Positions 28,308-36,360 of a stretch of DNA of 64,000 nt are shown piece after piece (positions within the stretch are counted from its first letter, which is position 1; each line of letters opens with the position of its first letter). A program made the translations under genes and the position numbers. The notes beneath the pieces were generated by a model. The model saw nothing but the letters and a program-made list of their open reading frames with translations, had not been told where the DNA came from and ran no database searches. The DNA comes from Allobosea robiniae (lineage in GTDB: Bacteria; Pseudomonadota; Alphaproteobacteria; Rhizobiales; Beijerinckiaceae), in NCBI RefSeq assembly GCF_900102525.1, contig NZ_FNBZ01000001.1, positions 620,001-684,000 of the forward strand. Reading direction: 5' to 3'.

Positions 28308-28580
28308 TTACCGCCAGCCGTAACCATAGCCGTAGCGCGGCGCAGGCTGCCGCATGCCGTAACTGTCGGAATAGCGATGCCAGCGGCGCTGACCCCAGAA
28401 GCCGTGGACGGCGGGCGGCGCCGGGCGCCAGCCATAGCCGTAGGCCGGGCGCTCGTAGGAGCGCTCATAACGGCCACCGAAGGCCTGCGCCTCGCCCACC
28501 CCGGCGAATGCCGAAACTGCGAGCACCGCGCCGCTAAGCGCAAGGGCAGCCAAACCGATCCGGGCGCGATTGCCAAACAT
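28308..28580 (-). CDS. Small secreted Gly/Tyr/Arg-rich protein
   Basis: A 90-residue protein with a clear signal peptide (ARIGLAALALSGAVLAVSAF, cut near GEAQA) followed by a mature part of about 57 residues. That part is dominated by Tyr, Arg, Gly, Trp and Pro: GGRYERSYERPAYGYGWR, HGFWGQRRWHRYSDSYG and a YGYGYGWR end. No cysteine remains after the signal. Similar short exported GYR/W-rich proteins are common in Hyphomicrobiales but lack a known function. The mature part is intrinsically disordered-looking and very basic. It is a single gene, terminated by the hairpin at 28251-28280. Confidence 0.75.
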   Translation of the reverse strand: MFGNRARIGLAALALSGAVLAVSAFAGVGEAQAFGGRYERSYERPAYGYGWRPAPPAVHGFWGQRRWHRYSDSYGMRQPAPRYGYGYGWR

Positions 28581-28640
28581 GGTCTCATGTCCTGTTCCGG
28601 CAGGGATCGCCCTGCCACGGATCGGACATTCGCAGGTCGT

Positions 28641-28672
28641 GGCTGAACGGGCTTTGAGGGCGCCGTTCAGCC
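28641..28672 (-). terminator. Hairpin after the pot operon
   Basis: A perfect 10-bp inverted repeat GGCTGAACGG / CCGTTCAGCC separated by 12 bases begins 5 bp after the stop of potI. No T-run follows on the minus strand, so it may act as a Rho-dependent pause or mRNA-stabilising hairpin rather than a full intrinsic terminator. Confidence 0.5.
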
Positions 28673-28677
28673 GTCGT

Positions 28678-29466
28678 TTATCTGCCCGACGCTTGCTCGC
28701 GCTTCAAAAGCAGCGAAGCCGCGATCACGACAACGGCCACGGCCCCGATCATGATCGTGCAGGCGGCGTTGATCTCAGGCGAGACGCCGAGCTTCACCGC
28801 CGAATAGAGCCGCATCGGCAGCGTCGTCGCGCCCGGCCCGGTGGTGAAGCTCGCGATGACGAGGTCGTCGAGCGAGAGCGTGAAGGCCAGCATCCAGGCT
28901 GCCGCGACCGCCGGCCAGATCAAGGGCAGGGTCACGGTCCAGAAGGTGACGAAGGGCGTGGCTCCCAAATCCTGCGCCGCCTCTTCCAGCGAGCGGTCGA
29001 AACCAGCGAGCCGCGACTGCACGACGATGCAGGCGAAGCCGAGGCTGAAGGTCGCGTGGGCGATCGTCACCGTCCAGAAACCGCGCTCGACATCGACGGC
29101 GACGAAGAGCAGCAGCAGCGACAGCCCCGTCACCACCTCGGGCATGACGAGCGGCGCCAGCACCATGCCCGAGAACAGCAGGCGGCCCCGGAAGCGGCCA
29201 TGCCGTGCCAGAGCGAGTGCCGCCAGCGTGCCGAGGATCGTCGCTAGCGTCGCCGAGACGAAACCGAGGCGGATCGAGAGCCAGGCGGCATCAAGCAGCG
29301 GCTGGTTCTGCATCAGCGCGCCGTACCAATGGGTCGAGAAGCCGCCCCAGACCGTCACCAGCCGCGAAGCGTTGAAGGAGTAGGCGATGAGCGTCAGGAT
29401 CGGCAGGTAGAGAAAGGCGAAGCCGACGATCAGCGCCAGGATCAATCCGGGACCGAGCCGGCTCAT
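28678..29466 (-). CDS. potI: Putrescine/polyamine ABC transporter permease (PotI/PotC type)
   Basis: A 262-residue inner-membrane permease with six predicted helices, beginning with GLILALIVGFAFLYLPILTL. The EAA loop that contacts the ATPase reads EEAAQDLGATPFVTFWTVTL. Motifs YSFNASRLVTVWGGFSTHWY and TLSLDDLVIASFTTGPGATT are typical of PotI/PotC. It is the last gene of potFGHI, overlapping potH by four bases. With PotH it forms the membrane channel. Confidence 0.93.
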   Translation of the reverse strand: MSRLGPGLILALIVGFAFLYLPILTLIAYSFNASRLVTVWGGFSTHWYGALMQNQPLLDAAWLSIRLGFVSATLATILGTLAALALARHGRFRGRLLFSGMVLAPLVMPEVVTGLSLLLLFVAVDVERGFWTVTIAHATFSLGFACIVVQSRLAGFDRSLEEAAQDLGATPFVTFWTVTLPLIWPAVAAAWMLAFTLSLDDLVIASFTTGPGATTLPMRLYSAVKLGVSPEINAACTIMIGAVAVVVIAASLLLKREQASGR

Positions 29467-30365
29467 GCCGCCACCTCCCGCTGCAACCGCGCGCGCTGGA
29501 GCAGGACGAGCGGCAGGACGAGCACGACGAGCAGCACCACCGCCACGGCCGAGGCCAAGGGCCAGTCACGGTTCGAGAAGAACTCGCTCCAGAGCAGCTT
29601 GCCGATCATCACGGTGTCGGGGCCGCCGAGCAGGTCGGGAATGACGAATTCACCCACCGCCGGGATGAAGACCAGCGCGGAACCCGCGAGGATGCCCGGC
29701 AGCGAGAGCGGCAGCGTCACTGTCAGGAAGGCCGTGACCGGCGTGGCGCCGAGATCGGCAGCCGCCTCCAGCAAACCGCGGTCAAGCTTCTCCAGCGTCG
29801 CGAAGAGCGGCAGCACCATGAAGGGCAGGTAGGAATACACCATGCCGACCAGCACGGCCGTCTCGGTATTGAGCAGACGCAGGGGCTCGCCTTCGAAGCC
29901 GAGCAGGCCGAGCGTCGCATCGAGCAACCCCTCCGGCCTCAGGATGCCGATCCAGGCGTACACGCGGATCAGGAAGGAGGTCCAGAACGGCAAGATCACG
30001 AAGACCAGCAGGATGCCGCGCCAGCGCGCGGGAGCCGCGGCCATGGCATAGGCGAGCGGATAGCCGATCGCGAGCGCGAAGACGGTCGTCGACGCCGCGA
30101 TGCGGAGGGAATAGAGATAGCTCTGCCAGTAGAGCGGATCGTCGCCCAGCAGGCTGAAATTCGCGAGGTCGAGCTGCGAGAGAAACTCGCCGAGCCGGGC
30201 GAGGCCTTCCCAATGCGGTGCATAAGGCGGCAGAGCCATCGCGGACTGCGAGAAGGCCATGCGCAGCACGATGGCGAAGGGCGCGAGGAAAAACAGCGCC
30301 AGCCAGAGATAAGGCACGGCCACGACGAGCCGGCGAAGCCGCTGCAGCGAAGCGACCGCGCTCAT
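29463..30365 (-). CDS. potH: Putrescine/polyamine ABC transporter permease (PotH/PotB type)
   Basis: A 300-residue permease with six predicted membrane helices (PYLWLALFFLAPFAIVLRMA and others). The EAA loop is LEAAADLGATPVTAFLTVTL. WRGILLVFVILPFWTSFLIR followed by VYAWIGIL is a hallmark of the PotB/PotH group, and VFIPAVGEFVIPDLLGGPDT matches the substrate-path helix. It overlaps potG and potI by four bases on each side, indicating one transcript. Confidence 0.93.
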   Translation of the reverse strand: MSAVASLQRLRRLVVAVPYLWLALFFLAPFAIVLRMAFSQSAMALPPYAPHWEGLARLGEFLSQLDLANFSLLGDDPLYWQSYLYSLRIAASTTVFALAIGYPLAYAMAAAPARWRGILLVFVILPFWTSFLIRVYAWIGILRPEGLLDATLGLLGFEGEPLRLLNTETAVLVGMVYSYLPFMVLPLFATLEKLDRGLLEAAADLGATPVTAFLTVTLPLSLPGILAGSALVFIPAVGEFVIPDLLGGPDTVMIGKLLWSEFFSNRDWPLASAVAVVLLVVLVLPLVLLQRARLQREVAA

Positions 30366-31516
30366 GGCGGCAGCACTACGCCGGCCTCGACATCCCAGGA
30401 GAGCCAGACCTTGTCGTCCCAGGCGAAGGGGCGGGCCATCCGGCGCGTGCGGTTGGCGAGCGCGACCTTGACGAGCTGGCCACCCTCGCCGCCGAGCATG
30501 ACCTGGATCATGGTGAAGTCGCCGAGATAGCCGATATCCCAGATCTCGCCGGCGACCTTGTTGACGGCCTGAGTGGGCTCGTCATGGCCGATCTCGATCT
30601 TCTCGGGCCGGATGCCGACCACGAGCGGATCGCCCTTCTTCAGGGTCGGCGCATCCTCGTCGAGCTCAACAATGCCGACATGCGGGACCTCAGCGCGGAC
30701 CAGCTCGCCCTCGACGGCCGCGATCCGGCCTTCGAAGATATTGATGTCGCCGACGAACTCCGCGACGTGGCGGTTGGCCGGCGCCTCGTAGATCACGTCG
30801 GGCGGACCGATCTGGACAAGCTTGCCATGGTCCATCACCGCCATGCGGTCGGCCATGGTCATGGCCTCGTCCTGGTCGTGGGTGACGACCATGAAGGTGA
30901 GACCGAGTTCGCTCTGCAGGTCCATCAGTTCGAACTGGGTCTGCTCGCGCAATTTCTTGTCGAGCGCCGCCATCGGCTCGTCGAGCAGCAGCAGCTTCGG
31001 GCGCTTGGCCAGCGACCGGGCCAGCGCGACGCGCTGGCGCTGGCCGCCGGAGAGCTGATGCGGCTTGCGCCCGCCAAGGCCCGAGAGCTTGACCAGCGCC
31101 AGCATCTCCTCGACGCGCCGGTCGATCTCGGCGCGCGGCAGCCCTTCCCGCTTCAGCCCATAGGCGATATTGCCGGCCACGCTGAGATGGGGGAACAGCG
31201 CATAGGACTGGAACATCATGTTGATCGGCCGCAGATGCGGCGGGATGCCGGTAATGTCCTGCCCATCGAGCAGGATCGTGCCGGCATCGGGTGTCTCGAA
31301 GCCGGCGAGCATGCGCATCAGCGTGGTCTTGCCGCAGCCCGACGGCCCAAGCAGCGCGAAGAACTCTCTGCGGTAGAGTGCCAGCGAGAGATCGGCCACG
31401 GCCGTGACGTCGCCGAAGCGCCTGGTCACGCCCCGGAACTCCACCAGCGGCTTCGCCGCCGGGTCGTTCCAGGGCTGGAAGGCCCGGCGCACGCTGCCGG
31501 GCGAGGTCTTCTTCAT
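30362..31516 (-). CDS. potG: Putrescine/polyamine ABC transporter ATPase (PotG/PotA type)
   Basis: A 384-residue ABC ATPase. Walker A is GPSGCGKTTLMR, the signature is LSGGQRQRVALARSLA, Walker B is LLLLDEPMAALD, and the switch His lies in VVTHDQDEAMT. The C-terminal about 110 residues form the TOBE/OB regulatory domain found in polyamine importers (VVGIRPEKIEIG). The ATG at 31516 gives the usual MKKTSPGSVRRAFQPW opening; a GTG at 31546 overlapping the potF stop is an alternative with ten extra residues. It powers PotHI. Confidence 0.95.
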   Translation of the reverse strand: MKKTSPGSVRRAFQPWNDPAAKPLVEFRGVTRRFGDVTAVADLSLALYRREFFALLGPSGCGKTTLMRMLAGFETPDAGTILLDGQDITGIPPHLRPINMMFQSYALFPHLSVAGNIAYGLKREGLPRAEIDRRVEEMLALVKLSGLGGRKPHQLSGGQRQRVALARSLAKRPKLLLLDEPMAALDKKLREQTQFELMDLQSELGLTFMVVTHDQDEAMTMADRMAVMDHGKLVQIGPPDVIYEAPANRHVAEFVGDINIFEGRIAAVEGELVRAEVPHVGIVELDEDAPTLKKGDPLVVGIRPEKIEIGHDEPTQAVNKVAGEIWDIGYLGDFTMIQVMLGGEGGQLVKVALANRTRRMARPFAWDDKVWLSWDVEAGVVLPP

Positions 31517-31542
31517 GGTGCTCGAGACCTGTCGGGAGCCGG

Positions 31543-32655
31543 TCACTTGCCGGTCTTGACGCGGGTCCAGAGCCGGTTCACCAGCCGCTGGGACTTCTGG
31601 TCATAGGGCGTGATCGTGTAGAGCCGCCCCATCACTTCGTCCGACGGATAGATGCCGGGATTGTCGCGCACCGCCGCCGACAGGAACGGCTTCGAAGCGA
31701 GGTTGCCGTTGGCATACTGGATGAAGTCCGAGTTCTTTGCGGCCATCTCCGGCTTGTTGACGAAGTCGATGAACTTCATCGCTGCGTCGACATTGCCGGC
31801 ATCCTTCGGGATCACGAAGGAGTCGAACCACATCAGCGCGCCTTCCTTCGGGATGGAATAGGCGATCTGGACGCCGTTCTTGGCTTCCTCGGCGCGCTTC
31901 TTGGCCTGGAGGATGTCGCCGGAATAGCCGACGGCCAGGCAGATATCGCCGTTCGCCAGCGCGTTGATATATTCCGAGGAGTGGAACTTCTGGATATGCG
32001 GGCGGATCTTGCGCAGGAGCTCGCCGGCCTTGTTGAGATCGGCCTCCTTCTTCGAGTCCGGATCGAGCCCGAGATAGCGCAGGGCCGCCGGGAACATCTC
32101 CTCGACCGCGTCGAGCACATGCACACCGCAATTCGACAGCTTCTTGAGCTGCTCGGGCTCGAAGACGATCTTCCAGGAATCGATCACCGCATCGGGGCCG
32201 AGCCGCTCCTTCACCTTCGCGACGTTGTAGCCGATGCCGGTGGTGCCCCACATGTAGTTCACGGCGTATTTGTTGCCGGGATCGTACTTGCCGAGCCGTG
32301 TCTGGATTTCGGGCCAGATATTCCTGAGGTTCGGCGCCTTGTCCTTGTCGACCGGCTGGTAGAGGCCCAGCGGGATATGGCGCGGCAGGAAGGAAGCGGT
32401 GACGACGATCAGGTCGTAGCCGGTCTTGCCGGCGAGAAGCTTGGTCTCCACCGTCTCCATCTGGTCGAAGGTGTCGTAGACGACGGTGATGCCGGTTTCC
32501 TTCTTGAAGGCGTCCAGCACCTCCGGATCGACATAGTCCGACCAGTTGAAGATGCGCAGCTGCTTGTCCTGCGCGGCCACTGGTGTGGCCAGAAGTCCCA
32601 GTCCGATCGCGCAAGCCGCAATCGCCTCGGTCAGTCGCTTCGCCGTCCTACCCAA
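31543..32655 (-). CDS. potF: Putrescine-binding periplasmic protein (PotF type)
   Basis: A 370-residue periplasmic binding protein closely resembling E. coli PotF. Shared stretches include LRIFNWSDYVDPEVLDAFKK, TGYDLIVVTASFLPRHI, YMWGTTGIGYNVAKVKERLG, and HSSEYINALANGDICLAVGY. The frame extends upstream to 32781, but the best start is a TTG at 32655. GGAGG lies six bases before it, and it yields a clean signal peptide (RLTEAIAACAIGLGLLATPV, cut at VAAQ). Starting farther upstream would put an unlikely 42-residue tail before the signal. First gene of the potFGHI operon. Confidence 0.93.
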   Translation of the reverse strand: MGRTAKRLTEAIAACAIGLGLLATPVAAQDKQLRIFNWSDYVDPEVLDAFKKETGITVVYDTFDQMETVETKLLAGKTGYDLIVVTASFLPRHIPLGLYQPVDKDKAPNLRNIWPEIQTRLGKYDPGNKYAVNYMWGTTGIGYNVAKVKERLGPDAVIDSWKIVFEPEQLKKLSNCGVHVLDAVEEMFPAALRYLGLDPDSKKEADLNKAGELLRKIRPHIQKFHSSEYINALANGDICLAVGYSGDILQAKKRAEEAKNGVQIAYSIPKEGALMWFDSFVIPKDAGNVDAAMKFIDFVNKPEMAAKNSDFIQYANGNLASKPFLSAAVRDNPGIYPSDEVMGRLYTITPYDQKSQRLVNRLWTRVKTGK

Positions 32656-32801
32656 TCCGCCCCTCCATCGTGTTGGCGCGCGCACGCTACCAGCTTTCCC
32701 CTCGGCATCAACCGCCAGCGGGCGCGACCGAACGCCCGCGCACAGGCAAGCTGCGCCTGACGCAAGCGTGAACGACCGCATCCTTGCCGGCTCGCGCCGC
32801 C

Positions 32802-33557
32802 ATGCACATACCGTACCGCATGCGCCTGTTCCGCCGCTTCCTGCTGTTCTTCGCGATCGCCTTCCTGCTGCCGCTCGCGAGCCATGCGGGCTGGTGGTAC
32901 TGGCAGACGCATGCGCCGGACTGGCGACGCGCCGATTGGACGAGTGCCAAACTCCTGCCCGCGGCTTCCGTAGAGCCCGAAGCGACGGTGCACGTCTTCG
33001 CCGCCCGCGTTGGTCGCTGGCGCGGCATCTTCGCCCATCATTCCTGGATCGTAGTGAAGGAGCGCGGAGCTTCCGCCTATACGCGCTTCGACGTCGTCGG
33101 CTGGGGCGCGCCGCTCAGGGTCAATCACCGCGACGCCGATGGTCGCTGGTTCGGCAACATGCCGGAATCCGTCGTCGAAATCCGGGGCGAGGCAGCGGAG
33201 CACCTGATCCCGCGCATAAGGGCAGCCGTGGCGGATTACGCCTATTCCAGCCCCGGCAGCTATCTCGCCTGGCCGGGCCCGAACTCGAACAGCTTCGTCC
33301 AGCATGTCCTGGCCGAGGTGCCCGAGCTCCATCAGGCGCTGCCGCCGACAGCGCTCGGCAAGGACTGGCGCGACGACGGCCTCTTCGCCGGGCTGACCGC
33401 CAGCCGCACCGGCATCCAGGCCTCGCTCTATGGCCTCGCCGGCGTGACCGTGGGCTGGGTCGAGGGCGTCGAGATCAACCTGCTCGGCCTCGTCGCCGGG
33501 CTCGACCTGCGCAGCCCGGCGCTGAAGCTGCCGGGCTGGGGGCGGGTCGGGGTCTAG
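32802..33557 (+). CDS. DUF3750 domain protein, membrane-anchored
   Basis: A 251-residue protein with an N-terminal hydrophobic anchor (LFRRFLLFFAIAFLLPLASH), placing the rest in the periplasm. The body has FAHHSWIVVKERGASAYTRF, DVVGWGAPLRVNHRDADGRW, FGNMPESVVEIRG, and PGPNSNSFVQHVLAEVPEL, which match DUF3750. That family has a conserved His and Asn and resembles papain-like amidohydrolases, but no reaction is established. Start choice is open: ATG 32802 or ATG 32820. It is divergent from potF and convergent with the cystathionine-family enzyme. Confidence 0.85.
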   Translation: MHIPYRMRLFRRFLLFFAIAFLLPLASHAGWWYWQTHAPDWRRADWTSAKLLPAASVEPEATVHVFAARVGRWRGIFAHHSWIVVKERGASAYTRFDVVGWGAPLRVNHRDADGRWFGNMPESVVEIRGEAAEHLIPRIRAAVADYAYSSPGSYLAWPGPNSNSFVQHVLAEVPELHQALPPTALGKDWRDDGLFAGLTASRTGIQASLYGLAGVTVGWVEGVEINLLGLVAGLDLRSPALKLPGWGRVGV

Positions 33558-33570
33558 GACTTCGAAGCGG

Positions 33571-34854
33571 TCAGACCGCCTCGAAGGCCTGCGCCAGATC
33601 CGAGATCAGGTCCTCGATATTCTCGATACCGACCGAAATGCGGATCAGCGCATCGGTCAGGCCGATCTCCTCCCGCAGTTCGCGAGCGACGCCGGAATGG
33701 GTCATCGCGGCCGGGTGAGAGACCAGCGTCTCCGTGCCGCCGAGGCTGACCGCGAGCTTCATGATCTGGAGATTGTCGAGCACAGCGAAAGCCTCCTTCT
33801 CGCCGCCCTTGACGTCGAAGGCGAAGGTCGAGCCCGCCGCCGTGCACTGGCGGTCGAAGACAGCCTTGCGCGGGTCGCCGTCCTTGAGATTGCCGAGATA
33901 ATGAACCCTGGCGACCTTCGGATGGCTCTCCAGGTATTCCGCCACCAGCTTGGCGTTCTCGTTGGCCCGGCTCATACGGATGTCGAGGGTCTCCAGCGAG
34001 CGCATCAGCATCCAGCAGGAATTCGGATCGGCCTGCGTGCCGAGCGAGCCGCGCCAGGCCTTGACCTGCCGCACGAGGGCTTCCGAGCCGCTGATCGAGC
34101 CGCCGACAAGGTCGGAATGGCCGCCGACATATTTGGTCAGCGAGAGCAGCGACAGGTCAGCGCCCTGCTTCAGCGGCTTCTGGTATTTCGGGCCGAGCAT
34201 GGTGTTGTCGACGACGACCGGCGGGCGATGGCCCTGCGACTTCTCCAGCTCGTCCGCAATCATCTTGCAGGCGGCGAGGTCGACGAGGCCGTTGGTCGGG
34301 TTGGCCGGGGTCTCGACCAGGATCATCGCAACGCGGCCCTCGGCGGCCGCTTCCTTGGCGACCTGACGCATCTGGGCGACGTCGAGACCATCAGTGAAGC
34401 CGAAGGGCGTGACGCCGAAGGCGCCCATCTGGTTCTTCAGCAGCGTCTCGGTGCCGCCATAGAGCGGGCGGGAATGCAGGATCGTGTCGCCCGGGCGCAG
34501 GAAGGCAAAGCAGGTCGTCGCGATCGCGGCCATGCCCGAGGCGAAAACGGCGCATTTCTCGGCCTCGTCCCAGATCGCCAGACGATCCTCGAGGATTTCC
34601 ATGTTCGGGTGGTTGAAGCGCGAATAGACGAGGCCGGGCTTCTCGCCGGGCTTGGGCTGGCGCCGGCCGGAGGTGAAGTCGAAGAAGTCCTTGCCCTGCT
34701 GGGCGTTCTCGAAAACGAAGGTCGAGGTCAGGAAGACCGGCGGCTTCAGCGAGCCCTCCGACATGGCCGGCGAATAGCCGAAGCCCATCATCAGCGTCTC
34801 GGGATGGAGCTTGCGGTTGGCGATCCGGTCCTTGTGGTAGTTGTCTGCGCTCAT
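33571..34854 (-). CDS. Cystathionine gamma-synthase family PLP enzyme
   Basis: A 427-residue PLP enzyme of the Cys/Met metabolism family. K241 in LSLTKYVGGHSD is the Schiff-base lysine and D216 in VVVDNTML contacts the cofactor. CAVFASGMAAIAT, SRPLYGGTETLL and the C-terminal SLGGTETLVSHPAAMTHSG are characteristic. The protein may be a methionine gamma-lyase, cystathionine gamma-synthase or O-acetylhomoserine-type enzyme; the sequence alone does not decide. It is divergent from an Lrp-family regulator gene with an operator-like palindrome in between, a common arrangement for amino acid-induced catabolic lyases, which slightly favours a gamma-lyase role. Confidence 0.88.
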   Translation of the reverse strand: MSADNYHKDRIANRKLHPETLMMGFGYSPAMSEGSLKPPVFLTSTFVFENAQQGKDFFDFTSGRRQPKPGEKPGLVYSRFNHPNMEILEDRLAIWDEAEKCAVFASGMAAIATTCFAFLRPGDTILHSRPLYGGTETLLKNQMGAFGVTPFGFTDGLDVAQMRQVAKEAAAEGRVAMILVETPANPTNGLVDLAACKMIADELEKSQGHRPPVVVDNTMLGPKYQKPLKQGADLSLLSLTKYVGGHSDLVGGSISGSEALVRQVKAWRGSLGTQADPNSCWMLMRSLETLDIRMSRANENAKLVAEYLESHPKVARVHYLGNLKDGDPRKAVFDRQCTAAGSTFAFDVKGGEKEAFAVLDNLQIMKLAVSLGGTETLVSHPAAMTHSGVARELREEIGLTDALIRISVGIENIEDLISDLAQAFEAV

Positions 34855-34956
34855 GGCCGTCTCCCTTTAGATCCTGCAACGCAGGCCGGTTTCTGCCGCC
34901 AGATTATTCCGATCAGCGCGCCATTGCTTGGCCGATCAGCATCATCCTACTATGCG

Positions 34957-34976
34957 TTGAGCAGCTTTCTGCTCAA
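34957..34976 (+). promoter_or_regulatory. Operator-like palindrome in the divergent lrp promoter region
   Basis: Perfect inverted repeat TTGAGCAG-CTTT-CTGCTCAA (8-bp arms, four-base spacer) ending 11 bp before the Lrp-type regulator start. The position and symmetry suit binding by the adjacent Lrp/AsnC protein, for autoregulation and control of the divergent PLP enzyme gene. Confidence 0.6.
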
Positions 34977-34987
34977 TTTTGACAGGG

Positions 34988-35458
34988 ATGGAGCATATCG
35001 TGCTCGACAGCATCGACCGCCGGATTCTCGCCGTGCTGCGCGAGGACGGGCGCATCACCAACCAGGACCTGTCACAGCGCGTCGGGCTGTCGCCGACGCC
35101 CTGCCTCAGACGCCTGAAGCGGCTGGAGGAGACCGGCGTCATCCAGGGTTACACGGCCGTGGTCGATCCGAAGGCCTATGGGCTGCCCTTCAGCGTCTTC
35201 GTCTCGGTGCGGCTGACCCAGCAGAACCAGGAGCAGATATCCGAGTTCGAAAAAGCCGTCGAAAGCTGGAGCGAAGTGGCCGAATGCTATCTGATGACCG
35301 GCTCGCAGGATTACCTGCTGCGCGTCGTCACGGACGGCATCGAGGGCTATGAGCGCTTCCTGAAGCAAAAGGCGACGCGGCTGAAATGCATCCAGTCGGT
35401 CGAATCCAATTTCGCGCTGGCGACGATCAAGAAGCGCTCCGGCCTGCCCCCGATCTAG
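34988..35458 (+). CDS. Lrp/AsnC family transcriptional regulator
   Basis: A 156-residue Lrp-type regulator. The N-terminal winged helix (about 1-60) reads LDSIDRRILAVLREDGRITN followed by DLSQRVGLSPTPCLRRLKRL. The C-terminal RAM ligand domain has VSVRLTQQNQEQISEFEKAV and CYLMTGSQDYLLRVVTDGIE. Such proteins sense amino acids. The ATG at 34988 is preferred over an in-frame TTG at 34979 because the latter would almost touch the palindrome. It most likely controls the divergent cystathionine-family gene. Confidence 0.94.
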   Translation: MEHIVLDSIDRRILAVLREDGRITNQDLSQRVGLSPTPCLRRLKRLEETGVIQGYTAVVDPKAYGLPFSVFVSVRLTQQNQEQISEFEKAVESWSEVAECYLMTGSQDYLLRVVTDGIEGYERFLKQKATRLKCIQSVESNFALATIKKRSGLPPI

Positions 35459-35464
35459 ACGCTA

Positions 35465-36349
35465 TCAACGGACGCCGAACAGCTCGGCTCCAGCAGCCTC
35501 GGCCATGCCGCTCTGCTGATGCGCCACGCCCGGCACGACGACCTCGCGCCAACGAAGCGTCACTCCGAGGCGGCGCGCTTCGTCGCGGGCCGCGGCCATG
35601 AAGTGCTCTCCGCGCGCGAAGCGGGTCGGCCCCTGCTCCTCGGCACCGCGGGATTTGTTGAGCTGGGGATGGTCGGGATCGGTGTCGCGGTCGCCGAGCA
35701 TCACCAGCATCGGCTTGGACAGCGCGGCTGCGAGCGTGGCGTCCACAGCCGGGGTGCCCTTCAGCGAATAGGGATAAGCGCGCTCGCCAGCGAGAACCGG
35801 CAGCGTGTAGTAGCCGGCATTCGCCACGGCCGCCGTCGCAATCCTCGCATCCGGCATCAGCATGACCATGCGGTGCACGAACTGGGCACCGGCGGAGTGG
35901 CCGAAGATCGTGTAGCTACCTCCGGCGACGCGGCCGCTGGCGCGGGCGACATCGAACAGCCTCTCGATCAGGCCGAATGTCCATTTCGCCTTGTCGGGCT
36001 CGCCGCGCGCATTGCCTTGCTGGAAGCGGCGGCTGGAAAACTGCTCCTTGTCGAAGCGTGGGGCGAGGACGAGGAAACCGCCTCGGTCGGCAGCGGCCTT
36101 CCAGGCGTCGCGGGCGCCTCTCGCATTGCGGCCCATGCCGTGGATCGCAATCAGCAGCGGGCAGGGCTTGGCCGCGCAGGCCGGCGGCGCATAGGTCGAA
36201 ACCGCGACGGTGGCCGGCAGCGGATCGGCATAGCTGCTTTCGGCCGGCCCGGTCCCGGCGAAGAGCGGCGGCGTCTCGGCAAAGGCCGAGGAGAGGCCGA
36301 AGCCCTGCGCAAGCACGACGACCGCCAATGTCCCGGTCAGCCGCAGCAT
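35465..36349 (-). CDS. Exported alpha/beta hydrolase (polyhydroxybutyrate depolymerase/feruloyl-esterase-like)
   Basis: A 294-residue protein with an N-terminal signal peptide (LTGTLAVVVLAQGFGLSSAF, cut at AFAE). The hydrolase fold shows an oxyanion-hole segment LLIAIHGMGRNARGARDAWK and the nucleophile elbow GHSAGAQF; GDRDTDPDH probably holds the acid and VVVPGVAHQQ the catalytic His. Substrate is unknown; the fold resembles secreted PHB depolymerases and feruloyl esterases. It begins a run of three exported hydrolases on the same strand, 11 bp after the next one. Confidence 0.8.
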   Translation of the reverse strand: MLRLTGTLAVVVLAQGFGLSSAFAETPPLFAGTGPAESSYADPLPATVAVSTYAPPACAAKPCPLLIAIHGMGRNARGARDAWKAAADRGGFLVLAPRFDKEQFSSRRFQQGNARGEPDKAKWTFGLIERLFDVARASGRVAGGSYTIFGHSAGAQFVHRMVMLMPDARIATAAVANAGYYTLPVLAGERAYPYSLKGTPAVDATLAAALSKPMLVMLGDRDTDPDHPQLNKSRGAEEQGPTRFARGEHFMAAARDEARRLGVTLRWREVVVPGVAHQQSGMAEAAGAELFGVR

Positions 36350-36360
36350 TCTGCGCTCCT

